In this document: positions 1 to 5,852 of the stretch, one piece after another | Layout: the number at the start of each line of letters is the position of its first letter | Numbering within the stretch: position 1 is the first letter of the stretch | Program-made: the position numbers and the translations under genes | Source of the DNA: Chitinophagaceae bacterium | GTDB lineage: Bacteria > Bacteroidota > Bacteroidia > Chitinophagales > Chitinophagaceae | Direction of reading: 5' to 3' | Length of the DNA stretch: 9,024 nt | NCBI GenBank assembly: GCA_947461645.1 | Contig: CANHMN010000056.1 | Location: 1 to 9,024, forward strand | Notes under the pieces: generated by a model | What the model was told of the DNA's origin: nothing | Seen by the model: only the letters and a program-made list of their open reading frames with translations | The model's database searches: none

Positions 1-63
1 AATAACAATTTAGCCTTGTATTTCTTCAATTATTAAAAAAACGCAAAATCAGTAAAAAACACT

Positions 64-94
64 TTTGGTAATATCAAACTAACTTATACATTTG
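64..94 (+). promoter_or_regulatory. Bacteroidota-type promoter of the DUF2795-like gene
   Basis: TTTG at 64-67 is followed after 19 bases by TACATTTG at 87-94. This matches the known Bacteroidota sigma-factor consensus (-33 TTTG, -7 TAnnTTTG) at every specified base and with normal spacing. Transcription would start near base 100, giving a short leader of under 20 bases before the ATG at 117. The leader has no Shine-Dalgarno sequence and ends in AGAAA, which is normal for this phylum. The match is seen directly; activity is inferred. Confidence 0.75.
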
Positions 95-116
95 CAAAAA
101 TAAACCCTTTCAGAAA

Positions 117-338
117 ATGTTTTGGACTTTAGAATTAGCATCACACCTTGAAGACGCTCCATGGCCCGCAACCAAAGATGAGCTTATTGATTACAGTATC
201 AGAAGCGGAGCACCCATTGAAGTAATTGAAAACCTTCAGGAGTTGGAGGATGAAGGAGAAATTTATGAAGGACTTGAAGATATCTGGCCTGACTACCCAA
301 GCCAGGAAGACTTCTTCTTCAATGAAGATGAATATTAA
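117..338 (+). CDS. Small acidic DUF2795-like protein
   Basis: A complete 73-residue protein, ATG to TAA, that resembles the short DUF2795-type proteins widespread in Bacteroidota; I recognise it by its opening (MFWTLELASHLEDAPWPAT) and by the IWPDYP segment near residue 56. No biochemical function is established for the family as far as I know. The composition is extreme: 22 Asp/Glu against one Lys and one Arg, with an acidic tail ending NEDEY. There is no signal peptide or membrane segment, so it should be a soluble cytoplasmic protein, mostly helical up to about residue 50. It stands alone as a one-gene unit, with a strong promoter 23 bases upstream and a hairpin terminator 25 bases downstream, and converges on the SemiSWEET gene. 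The start is well supported because the promoter leaves almost no room for an upstream one. The family call is from memory of sequence pattern. Confidence 0.85.
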   Translation: MFWTLELASHLEDAPWPATKDELIDYSIRSGAPIEVIENLQELEDEGEIYEGLEDIWPDYPSQEDFFFNEDEY

Positions 339-363
339 TCTTCAACCGAATCAACTAAATACT

Positions 364-393
364 AAAGCTGTTCTACAATGAACAGCTTTTTTT
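364..393 (+). terminator. Intrinsic terminator after the DUF2795-like gene
   Basis: Perfect 10-bp inverted repeat: AAAGCTGTTC at 364-373 and GAACAGCTTT at 380-389, with a 6-base loop TACAAT. A run of T continues from 387 to 393. It lies 25 bases after the TAA of the plus-strand gene. In the other direction the same hairpin sits 23 bases past the SemiSWEET stop, but the minus strand has only a poor T-tract there, so it is mainly a plus-strand terminator that may also help stop convergent transcription. Confidence 0.85.
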
Positions 394-411
394 ATTTTAA
401 CAAGTCAGCCT

Positions 412-675
412 TTATTTTAGATTGGAATACTTGTACTTGAAGTAAATCATCACCAAGGAAAAGAAGCAAATAATAGAATTACATATCACTACTGGCAACA
501 ATTTTTTTTCAATACCATAAATCAGCCAAATCACTGTAGACGCAAATACAATCAGGATCATCCACAAATTAAGATCTTTGACACTCTTGGTTTTCCATGT
601 ATGATAAACCTGAGGAATAAAAGTCAAGCTACTGAGTGCAGAGGCAATATGGCCCAATATATTTACCCAATTCAT
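412..675 (-). CDS. SemiSWEET-type sugar transporter (PQ-loop family)
   Basis: An 87-residue membrane protein with three hydrophobic segments, at about residues 4-24, 37-55 and 58-79. This is the single three-helix bundle of bacterial SemiSWEETs, which dimerise in the inner membrane to make one passive sugar path. The PQ motif is at residues 21-22 (FIPQVY), followed by the typical TKSVKDLN stretch. Trp50 and Asn66 sit at the spacing expected for the Trp/Asn pair that lines the sugar pocket in characterised SemiSWEETs. The length fits the family. I chose the ATG at 673-675. The frame can be extended to a TTG at 691-693, but that codon directly abuts the T-tract of the fabI terminator and adds residues (MLKLNF) not needed by the fold. 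I could not find a good promoter between fabI and this gene. The substrate cannot be told from sequence. Confidence 0.85.
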   Translation of the reverse strand: MNWVNILGHIASALSSLTFIPQVYHTWKTKSVKDLNLWMILIVFASTVIWLIYGIEKKLLPVVICNSIICFFSLVMIYFKYKYSNLK

Positions 676-693
676 AAAATTTAATTTTAGCAA

Positions 694-728
694 TAAAAAA
701 ATGGAATGCCTTTTTACAGGTATTCCAT
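694..728 (-). terminator. Hairpin terminator downstream of fabI
   Basis: Inverted repeat with arms at 701-711 (ATGGAATGCCT) and 718-728 (AGGTATTCCAT) around a 6-base loop. On the minus strand it is followed by seven T (694-700), the form of an intrinsic terminator about 55 bases past the fabI stop. In minus-strand RNA one internal pair is an A-C mismatch (positions 708/721), splitting the stem into 7 + 3 pairs, so termination may be less complete than at the other two hairpins. It ends only 19 bases before the SemiSWEET ATG. Confidence 0.75.
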
Positions 729-782
729 AGTTATTTTGAATTGGATAATAAAAACCTATTGAGAAACTAAAACTTTACTTTA

Positions 783-1595
783 CTATTTTTCCATCTGCTC
801 AATAACAGCATTGGTAACTCCTGTAAAGGAGAATCCGCCATCATGAAAAAGATTTTGCATAGTTACCATTTTGGTCATGTCGCTGAACATTACCACACAA
901 TAGTTGGCGCAATCTTCTGCAGTTGCATTGCCTAAAGGGCTCATCTTTTCTGCATAATTGATAAACCCATCAAATCCTTTTACACCACTTCCTGCAGTAG
1001 TTTTGGTAGGAGATTGAGAAATGGTATTCACCCTCACATGCTTCTTAACACCATAATGATAGCCAAAGCTGCGAGCCACACTTTCCAGCAAAGATTTAGC
1101 ATCTGCCATCTCATTATAATCAGGAAACACACGTTGTGCAGCTATATAGCTTAATGCTACAACACTTCCCCATTCATTGATAGCATCTTTTTTCATGCAG
1201 GCAGCAAGCACCCTGTGAAGGCTCATGGAAGAAATTTCAAAAGTCTTTAGGTTATGAGCGTAATCAATTTCTGTATAATGTTTTCCTTTTCTAACATTCA
1301 GGCTCATACCAATAGAATGCAAAATAAAATCTACCCCACCACCAAAATGTTCAACGGCTTTGTTGATGAGGTTGTCAACATCTTCCGCATTACTCACATC
1401 ACAGGGAACTACAGGTGCATTTATTTTTTCGGCAAGCTTGTTGATTTCACCCATTCTCATGGCAACAGGCGCATTGGTCAATAAAATTTGAGCACCTTCT
1501 TCGTGGCATTTCAACGCAGTAATCCATGCAATTGATTTTTCGTCAAGCGCTCCAAAAATAATACCTTTCTTTCCTTTCAAAAGTTGATGAGACAT
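783..1595 (-). CDS. fabI: Enoyl-[acyl-carrier-protein] reductase (NADH), FabI
   Basis: A complete 270-residue protein of the short-chain dehydrogenase/reductase fold. It carries out the last reduction of each fatty-acid elongation round, turning trans-2-enoyl-ACP into acyl-ACP with NAD(P)H in the cytoplasm. The N-terminal nucleotide-binding segment GIIFGALDEKSIAW is at residues 11-24, and HSIG is at 93-96. The FabI catalytic set is intact: Tyr150, Tyr160 and Lys167, spaced as Tyr146, Tyr156 and Lys163 in the E. coli enzyme (Tyr-X6-Lys within PDYNEMADAK). The conserved SQSPTKTTAGSGV loop, around residues 193-205, is the substrate-binding region. Length and order match Bacteroidota FabI throughout. 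The ATG at 1593-1595 has A-rich leader DNA but no Shine-Dalgarno. A TAGTTTTG box on the minus strand (1682-1689) fits the -7 consensus but has no -33 partner and lies close to the recN end, so promoter position is open. Confidence 0.97.
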   Translation of the reverse strand: MSHQLLKGKKGIIFGALDEKSIAWITALKCHEEGAQILLTNAPVAMRMGEINKLAEKINAPVVPCDVSNAEDVDNLINKAVEHFGGGVDFILHSIGMSLNVRKGKHYTEIDYAHNLKTFEISSMSLHRVLAACMKKDAINEWGSVVALSYIAAQRVFPDYNEMADAKSLLESVARSFGYHYGVKKHVRVNTISQSPTKTTAGSGVKGFDGFINYAEKMSPLGNATAEDCANYCVVMFSDMTKMVTMQNLFHDGGFSFTGVTNAVIEQMEK

Positions 1596-1692
1596 GTGAT
1601 TTGTTTATGTTGTTGTATAAATTAAGCGTAAAATTAACCCTATTCCTTTAAATAAAAACAAGTTTAAAGTTCAATCAAACCCAAAACTACTA

Positions 1693-3348
1693 TCATCTTC
1701 CTATTAATTCTTTGGCATTTTCAATTGCAGCTTCGGTAGGTTGGTCTCCGCTTATCATTTTGGCTATTGAACTGATCCGCTCTTGCTCATTTAGTATTTT
1801 TACTTTTGTAACCACACTATTCCCTGAATCAACTTTGCTTACAAAGAAATGCGTATTAGCCTTGGCTGCAATTTGTGGTTGGTGGGTGATGGAAATGATC
1901 TGGTGATGAGCTCCTAGTGACTTCATAATCAATCCAACCTGCTTGGCAGCTTCACCACTTATGCCGGCATCAATTTCATCAAAGATAAGCGTTGGAAGCT
2001 GTAGCTTTTTGGCAACAAGAGACTTTATGCTCAGCATCAATCGACTCAACTCTCCGCCACTGGCTACTTTGCTAATTGGCTCCATTCTACCCGATTTGTT
2101 GGCATCAAACAAAAACTGAACCTCATCGGTGCCATCAGCAGAAATCGGTTTTTCATTCAACTTAACCTGAATTGAAGCGTTGGGCATTCCCATTTTATGC
2201 AACAAAGCATTGGTTTGTTTTTCCAAATCCGGAACAGCTGACTTTCTGTTTTTTGAAAGCTGTTGCGCAATAACTATACACTCACGGTAAAGCGTATTCG
2301 CCTCTTTTTCCAGAATACTGATTCTGTTAAAATCCCGCTCTTTGTCGTTTGATTTGGTCTCTAGTTGTTGTTGAATTTTCAGCAGCGCTTCTGTTGAATT
2401 TACATTGTGTTTTTTATACAAAGTATACCCTGCAGACAAACGGTCATTGATGATACTCATGCGTTCTGCATCAAAATTCAACTTGTTTTCCAATGTTTCA
2501 AGTTCGTCAGAAATGTCTTGGAATTCTATGACAGTACCGTTGAGTCTTTCAGCCAACTTGCCGATTTCATGATGAAAACCGGATAAGGCAGAAAGTTTTG
2601 TGCTGAGTTGCTTTATGATAGGAACCAAAGGTTGTTCAGAAGAACTAAAAGCTCCTACTACAGTAGATAGTTGCTGTTTGATCTGCTCTGCATTGGAAAG
2701 CAGCTTCAACTCTTCTTCCAAATCTTCCAGCTCATTGTTCTTGAGAGAAAGTGAGGTAAGTTCTTCCAGCAAATAATGGTGATAGTCAGCTTCCTTCAAC
2801 ATTTGCTCGTAGGCTTCTTTCAACTTGGAAAGCTCTTTGGAGGTTTGGGTAAACAAGCCAAATTTAGATTTCAGTTCAAGCAAAAGTGAATGATGGTCTG
2901 AAAGGGCATCTAAAACATTTATTTGAAAGTCCTGTGCATGTATTTCCTGTGTATCAAATTGTTGATGCAAATCAACCAGCAAGGAACAAAGTGATTTCAA
3001 CTGCGTAAGATTAACCGGAGTATCATTAATGAAAGTCCTTGATTTGCCTGTTGAAGAAATTTCCCTACGTATAACAAGTTCAGCTTCATAGTCGAGTTCA
3101 TTGTTTGCACAGAAAGCTCTTATCTCCTCATCCTTTTCCAGCTGAAAGACGCCCTCTACCAAACATTTATTATTAGTGTCGCGCAAAGCGCTACTGTCTG
3201 CCCTGTTGCCTAGAATAAGACCCATTGCCCCCATCAGGATACTTTTACCTGCACCGGTTTCACCAGTGATTATGTTCAAACCATCGGTAAATTGAAGTTC
3301 CAATTCATCAATGATGGCATAATTTTTTATGTAGAGCCTGCTAATCAT
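1693..3348 (-). CDS. recN: DNA repair ATPase RecN (SMC-like)
   Basis: A complete 551-residue SMC-like ATPase that binds DNA ends and aids double-strand-break repair by recombination. The N-terminal half-ATPase has the Walker A motif GETGAGKS at residues 29-36 and the RecN-typical opening MISRLYIKNYAIID. Residues about 155-370 are rich in Leu, Glu and Lys and form the antiparallel coiled coil. The C-terminal half has the ABC signature SGGELSR at 430-436, Walker B LIFDEID at 454-460 with the catalytic Glu, and the switch His at 489 in ISITHQPQIA. All ATPase elements are intact and the length is normal for the family. It is separated by 119 bp from the zinc-ribbon gene, whose terminator lies in that gap, so it should have its own promoter. 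I could not pick a clear one: TTAATTTG near 3363 on the minus strand is only a partial -7 match. The 97 bp to fabI contain no convincing terminator, so co-transcription with fabI is possible. Confidence 0.97.
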   Translation of the reverse strand: MISRLYIKNYAIIDELELQFTDGLNIITGETGAGKSILMGAMGLILGNRADSSALRDTNNKCLVEGVFQLEKDEEIRAFCANNELDYEAELVIRREISSTGKSRTFINDTPVNLTQLKSLCSLLVDLHQQFDTQEIHAQDFQINVLDALSDHHSLLLELKSKFGLFTQTSKELSKLKEAYEQMLKEADYHHYLLEELTSLSLKNNELEDLEEELKLLSNAEQIKQQLSTVVGAFSSSEQPLVPIIKQLSTKLSALSGFHHEIGKLAERLNGTVIEFQDISDELETLENKLNFDAERMSIINDRLSAGYTLYKKHNVNSTEALLKIQQQLETKSNDKERDFNRISILEKEANTLYRECIVIAQQLSKNRKSAVPDLEKQTNALLHKMGMPNASIQVKLNEKPISADGTDEVQFLFDANKSGRMEPISKVASGGELSRLMLSIKSLVAKKLQLPTLIFDEIDAGISGEAAKQVGLIMKSLGAHHQIISITHQPQIAAKANTHFFVSKVDSGNSVVTKVKILNEQERISSIAKMISGDQPTEAAIENAKELIGR

Positions 3349-3417
3349 TTATACAAAGCAAATTAATGAAAAGTTATGGGTAATGCTGTAAATTGATTTC
3401 AGCTCAAAAAACTTTAT

Positions 3418-3447
3418 CCAAAAAAAAAGTCTACCGAAGTAGACTTT
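3418..3447 (-). terminator. Intrinsic terminator with UUCG tetraloop
   Basis: On the minus strand a perfect 9-bp stem (AAAGTCTAC with GTAGACTTT, positions 3447-3439 and 3434-3426) closes a TTCG loop by a C-G pair. This is the exceptionally stable C(UUCG)G tetraloop. The hairpin's final T residues run on into an unbroken T-tract (3428 down to 3420). It lies about 20 bases after the stop of the zinc-ribbon gene and so ends the Nif3/zinc-ribbon unit before recN. Confidence 0.92.
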
Positions 3448-3467
3448 ACCTATTTTCATCAATAAAA

Positions 3468-4223
3468 TTATTTTACCACTACAGCATCGGCGAGATCAGC
3501 GTCAGCGAGAATTCTTCCGCAGTTTTCGCAAACCATAATTTTCTTGCGAAGTTTTATTTCACTTTGCTTTTGAGGAGGAATAGCATGAAAGCAACCTCCG
3601 CAACTGTCTCTTTCAACAGGCACTACAGCCAACCCATTTCTGTAATTTTTTCTGATTCTGTCGTACCCGGCTAGCAACCTTTCATCAGCTTGACTTCTTG
3701 CTGTTGTGGAAGCCTTATTGTAGTGAGTTTCTTCTTTTTCTGTTTCTTGAATAATTTTTTCCAATTCACCTTTTTTAGCACTCAAGTTGCTTTCTTTTGA
3801 TCCAACAGCTTTTTTAGCGAGGTCAAGTTGGCGAACTTTATCTGCCATTTCTTCCGTGGCATCTTTGATGTGTTTTTCGCAAAGCTTTTCTTCAAGCTGC
3901 TGCATTTCAATCTCTTTATTGATTGCTTCAAACTCACGATTGTTTTTCACATTATCGCTTTGCTTTTCGTATTTGGCAATGAGTGCCTTTGCATCTTTAA
4001 TGCCTTCTTGCCTTTGAGCGATAAAATCCTGTATACCGTTTATTTCTTCTTCAATACGAGTTTGACGAGCATGTAAACCTTCGATTTCATCTTCAAGGTC
4101 TTTTACTTCAATAGGCAATTCTCCTTTGAGAATCTGAATTTCATCCAACTTGCTGTCAATTTTCTGAATAAGAATCAAGGAAGACAATTTTTCCTCTACT
4201 GAAAAATCTTTTACTGCGGCCAT
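3468..4223 (-). CDS. Coiled-coil protein with C-terminal C4 zinc ribbon
   Basis: A complete 251-residue protein of the COG1579 / zf-RING_7 type. Residues about 10-190 are strongly charged and form a long helical coiled-coil hairpin, including the conserved stretch NVKNNREFEAINKEIE at 91-106. The C-terminal part is a zinc ribbon with two Cys-X2-Cys knuckles: Cys208/Cys211 (CGGC) and Cys232/Cys235 (CENC). The IPPQ motif between them is at 215-218. The precise role of this family is not settled in general. Chlamydial and Helicobacter relatives have been linked to protein or nucleic-acid interactions, which does not transfer safely here. There is no signal peptide, so it is cytoplasmic. It starts 61 bp after the Nif3 gene with no terminator between them, and I recall the same pairing in many bacteria, so the two are probably co-transcribed. 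A strong terminator follows. The ATG at 4221-4223 is the only reasonable start. Confidence 0.9.
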   Translation of the reverse strand: MAAVKDFSVEEKLSSLILIQKIDSKLDEIQILKGELPIEVKDLEDEIEGLHARQTRIEEEINGIQDFIAQRQEGIKDAKALIAKYEKQSDNVKNNREFEAINKEIEMQQLEEKLCEKHIKDATEEMADKVRQLDLAKKAVGSKESNLSAKKGELEKIIQETEKEETHYNKASTTARSQADERLLAGYDRIRKNYRNGLAVVPVERDSCGGCFHAIPPQKQSEIKLRKKIMVCENCGRILADADLADAVVVK

Positions 4224-4284
4224 TTGTTATGATTTGATTTGGTGACCAGGTCTTTAATCAAAACTTACGATGAGTTATTTTGCC

Positions 4285-5388
4285 TTAATGGGAAATAAAA
4301 TACCGTACAGGATTGGTGTTGACCTTGGATTTAAGGAGTGCGAAGTTAGGGAAATTTTGTCGTAAAATGGCATCAAATAGTTCAATTGTATACTGTTCGC
4401 TCTCAAAATGGCCGATATCAGCCAACAAAATACTGTTGTTTGCATCAAAAAATTCGTGGTATTTGATGTCAGAAGTTAAATAAACATCAGCCCCTGCCTT
4501 TATCGCTGCTGAGGTCAAAAAGCTTCCTGAGCCACCACAAACGGCTACTTTTTTGATCATTTTACCCAAAAATGGAGTGTGTTTAACCACTGCAAGTCCA
4601 AAAATTTTAGTGAGTTGTTCTAAAAAGAAAGATTCATCCACTTCAGTTGGGAGCTCCCCCAATAAACCTGCACCAACATCTTGTAAGGAGTTGTTTAGAT
4701 TGAACAAATCAAAGGCTACCTCTTCATAGGGATGATTTTCCTTCATAGCTTTTAAAACCGCTGACTGCAGCCAAAAAGGGAAAACCACCTCAATTTTCTT
4801 TTCCTGAGTGGTTTCACGGATACCAATTTGTCCAGCGTATGGATTTGCTTCTATTCCCGGCTTAAAACTTCCTGTACCCTCCGAAACAAAACTGCACTCG
4901 CTATAATTGCCAATATTTCCTGCTCCAGCATTAAAAAGAGCATTCAACAGACTTTCAGCATGGCTTTCCGGAACATACACTGCAAGCTTCAACAATTGAT
5001 TTGATTTGGGCAACAAAATTCTGCGATTGATAAGCCCCAATCTATTTGCTATCACTGCATTCACGCCATGCAACACATTATCTATGTTGGTATGGCAAGC
5101 GTAAATAGCAACGTTGTTTCTGATGGCCTTTAAAACAGTTTTCTCCACATAGTTGTTGCCATTGATTTTCTTCAGCCCCTTAAAAATTATGGGGTGATGG
5201 GCAATGATAAGATTGCAACCCGCAGAAATTGCTTCCTCCACAACCTCTTCTGTTACATCAAGCGTGAGCAATACCCCAGAGCAATTTAACTGTCCATCGC
5301 CTATGATTAAACCAGCATTGTCGTAGTCTTCTTGCAAACTAAGTGGAGCTACTTTTTCCAAAACGGAGGTAATTGTTGAAATCGTCAT
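4285..5388 (-). CDS. Nif3-like dinuclear metal centre protein (YqfO type)
   Basis: A Nif3/YqfO-family protein of 367 residues. The family forms hexameric rings with two metal ions per subunit. It is often annotated as GTP cyclohydrolase I type 2, but its physiological reaction is unsettled. The expected ligands are present: His64-His65 in IIAHHPIIFKG, Asp103 in ACHTNIDN, and His327 and Glu331 in ADIGHFESEQ. Residues about 130-235 form the inserted middle domain (PII/CutA-like) that separates the long YqfO form from the short E. coli YbgI form; NHPYEEVAFD at 218-227 is its typical end. I prefer the ATG at 5386-5388, because MTISTITSVLEKVAPLSLQE aligns with the usual family start. An in-frame ATG at 5404-5406 would add MAYFYF and has a more A-rich leader, so it cannot be excluded. 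It is the first gene of a probable operon with the zinc-ribbon gene. Confidence 0.92.
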   Translation of the reverse strand: MTISTITSVLEKVAPLSLQEDYDNAGLIIGDGQLNCSGVLLTLDVTEEVVEEAISAGCNLIIAHHPIIFKGLKKINGNNYVEKTVLKAIRNNVAIYACHTNIDNVLHGVNAVIANRLGLINRRILLPKSNQLLKLAVYVPESHAESLLNALFNAGAGNIGNYSECSFVSEGTGSFKPGIEANPYAGQIGIRETTQEKKIEVVFPFWLQSAVLKAMKENHPYEEVAFDLFNLNNSLQDVGAGLLGELPTEVDESFFLEQLTKIFGLAVVKHTPFLGKMIKKVAVCGGSGSFLTSAAIKAGADVYLTSDIKYHEFFDANNSILLADIGHFESEQYTIELFDAILRQNFPNFALLKSKVNTNPVRYFISH

Positions 5389-5459
5389 GAAATAAAAATA
5401 GGCCATTTTTTATTTCGACAGTTAAATCAATGTAAAAGCAAAAAATTAAAAATTAAAAA

Positions 5460-5558
5460 CTAAAGAGGTTGCACAATAATATAATTGTTACAGGTATCAC
5501 AACATACCATCGGAAGACCACGTTTGTATTCCTCGAAATCGCTTGGCGAAATGCAAGC
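5460..5558 (-). pseudogene. Possible gene remnant: short Cys-rich reading frame
   Basis: After two adjacent in-frame stops (5559-5564) a 32-codon frame runs to TAG at 5460-5462. It reads as protein-like (SPSDFEEYKRGLPM, then VCCDTCNNYIIVQPL) and has a CCxxC cysteine cluster. It overlaps a patch of higher GC content than the surrounding DNA. The only ATG, at 5508-5510, would give just 16 residues; an ATT at 5550-5552 is the only other in-frame start-like codon. This could be the surviving end of a lost gene, a tiny gene with an unusual start, or chance. I do not recognise the family. Confidence 0.25.
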
Positions 5559-5733
5559 TTATTACTTATTATAAATTTTTTAATATGGATTAGTCCCAAT
5601 TAAATACCATAAATAACATATTGATTTAAAATATTAACATTTAATAATGAGAATAACTCATTTGCATTAAGTTTATTCTATATTTTTAAACGGCTGTACT
5701 TTAATACCCTAAAGTACCTAGCACCTTATTTTC

Positions 5734-5760
5734 TTTTTTTGTTAAGTAAAAACAAAAAAA
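5734..5760. repeat. AT-rich inverted repeat in the PKD gene upstream region
   Basis: TTTTTTTGTT at 5734-5743 and AACAAAAAAA at 5751-5760 are perfect 10-base complements around a 7-base spacer. The stem has a single G-C pair, so it would be weak as RNA. It has no T-run or A-run beyond the arms that would make it a convincing terminator. It may instead be a DNA-level feature (stiff A-tracts) upstream of a promoter. Confidence 0.4.
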
Positions 5761-5781
5761 AATCAGCCCTTGCACAATAAG

Positions 5782-5808
5782 TTGGCATTTTTTGTGTTTA
5801 TAGTGTTG
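5782..5808 (+). promoter_or_regulatory. Weak candidate promoter of the PKD-repeat gene
   Basis: TTG at 5782-5784 is followed after 16 bases by TAGTGTTG at 5801-5808, which matches TAnnTTTG at five of six specified bases. The spacer is shorter than the usual 19 or so. This is the best candidate I could find upstream of the ATG at 5853; it would give a leader of about 40 bases. Confidence 0.3.
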
Positions 5809-5852
5809 TGTTGAACTCGTTCGGCACAATTAATAAAACAAAAGCCAATCCT

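Larger units (their letters stand above)
5469..5830 (+). repeat. Three GCACAAT direct repeats upstream of the PKD gene
   Basis: GCACAAT occurs at 5471-5477, 5772-5778 and 5824-5830. The first two copies share the longer 11-base word TTGCACAATAA (5469-5479 and 5770-5780), and the third continues TAATAA after the core. All are in the same orientation, the last two lying within 85 bases of the PKD start codon. They could be binding sites or chance in AT-rich DNA. Confidence 0.35.
5407..5852. other. AT-rich divergent intergenic region
   Basis: About 450 bases separate the divergent Nif3 and PKD-protein genes. The stretch is very AT-rich except for 5490-5560. It must hold promoters for both genes, but no full TTTG/TAnnTTTG pair is visible on either strand. 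Structures seen: a 33-codon open frame on the minus strand (5460-5558), three GCACAAT copies, an inverted repeat AATGAG/CTCATT at 5646-5662 with a 5-base spacer, and a 10-bp AT-rich inverted repeat at 5734-5760. I see no tRNA, rRNA or riboswitch-like fold. Confidence 0.7.

Noticed and set aside
1254..1484. Plus-strand frame of 76 codons inside fabI
   Set aside because: It is antisense to an intact, fully recognised FabI and its translation resembles no protein; a shadow frame.
1646..1669. Inverted repeat CTTTAAA/TTTAAAG between recN and fabI as a recN terminator
   Set aside because: The stem is only 7 pairs, nearly all A-T, with a 10-base loop and no following T-tract.
1712..1906. Plus-strand frame of 64 codons opposite the recN end
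   Set aside because: It is fully antisense to conserved RecN C-terminal sequence; no promoter or start context.
3393..4076. Three plus-strand frames over the zinc-ribbon gene
   Set aside because: They are the complement of a charged coiled-coil region, which gives Phe/Ser-rich antisense frames; the minus-strand gene with its Cys knuckles explains the DNA.
5473..5488. ACAAT/ATTGT inverted repeat as an operator
   Set aside because: Five-base AT-rich arms are expected by chance in this region, and it overlaps the cryptic frame; nothing further supports it.
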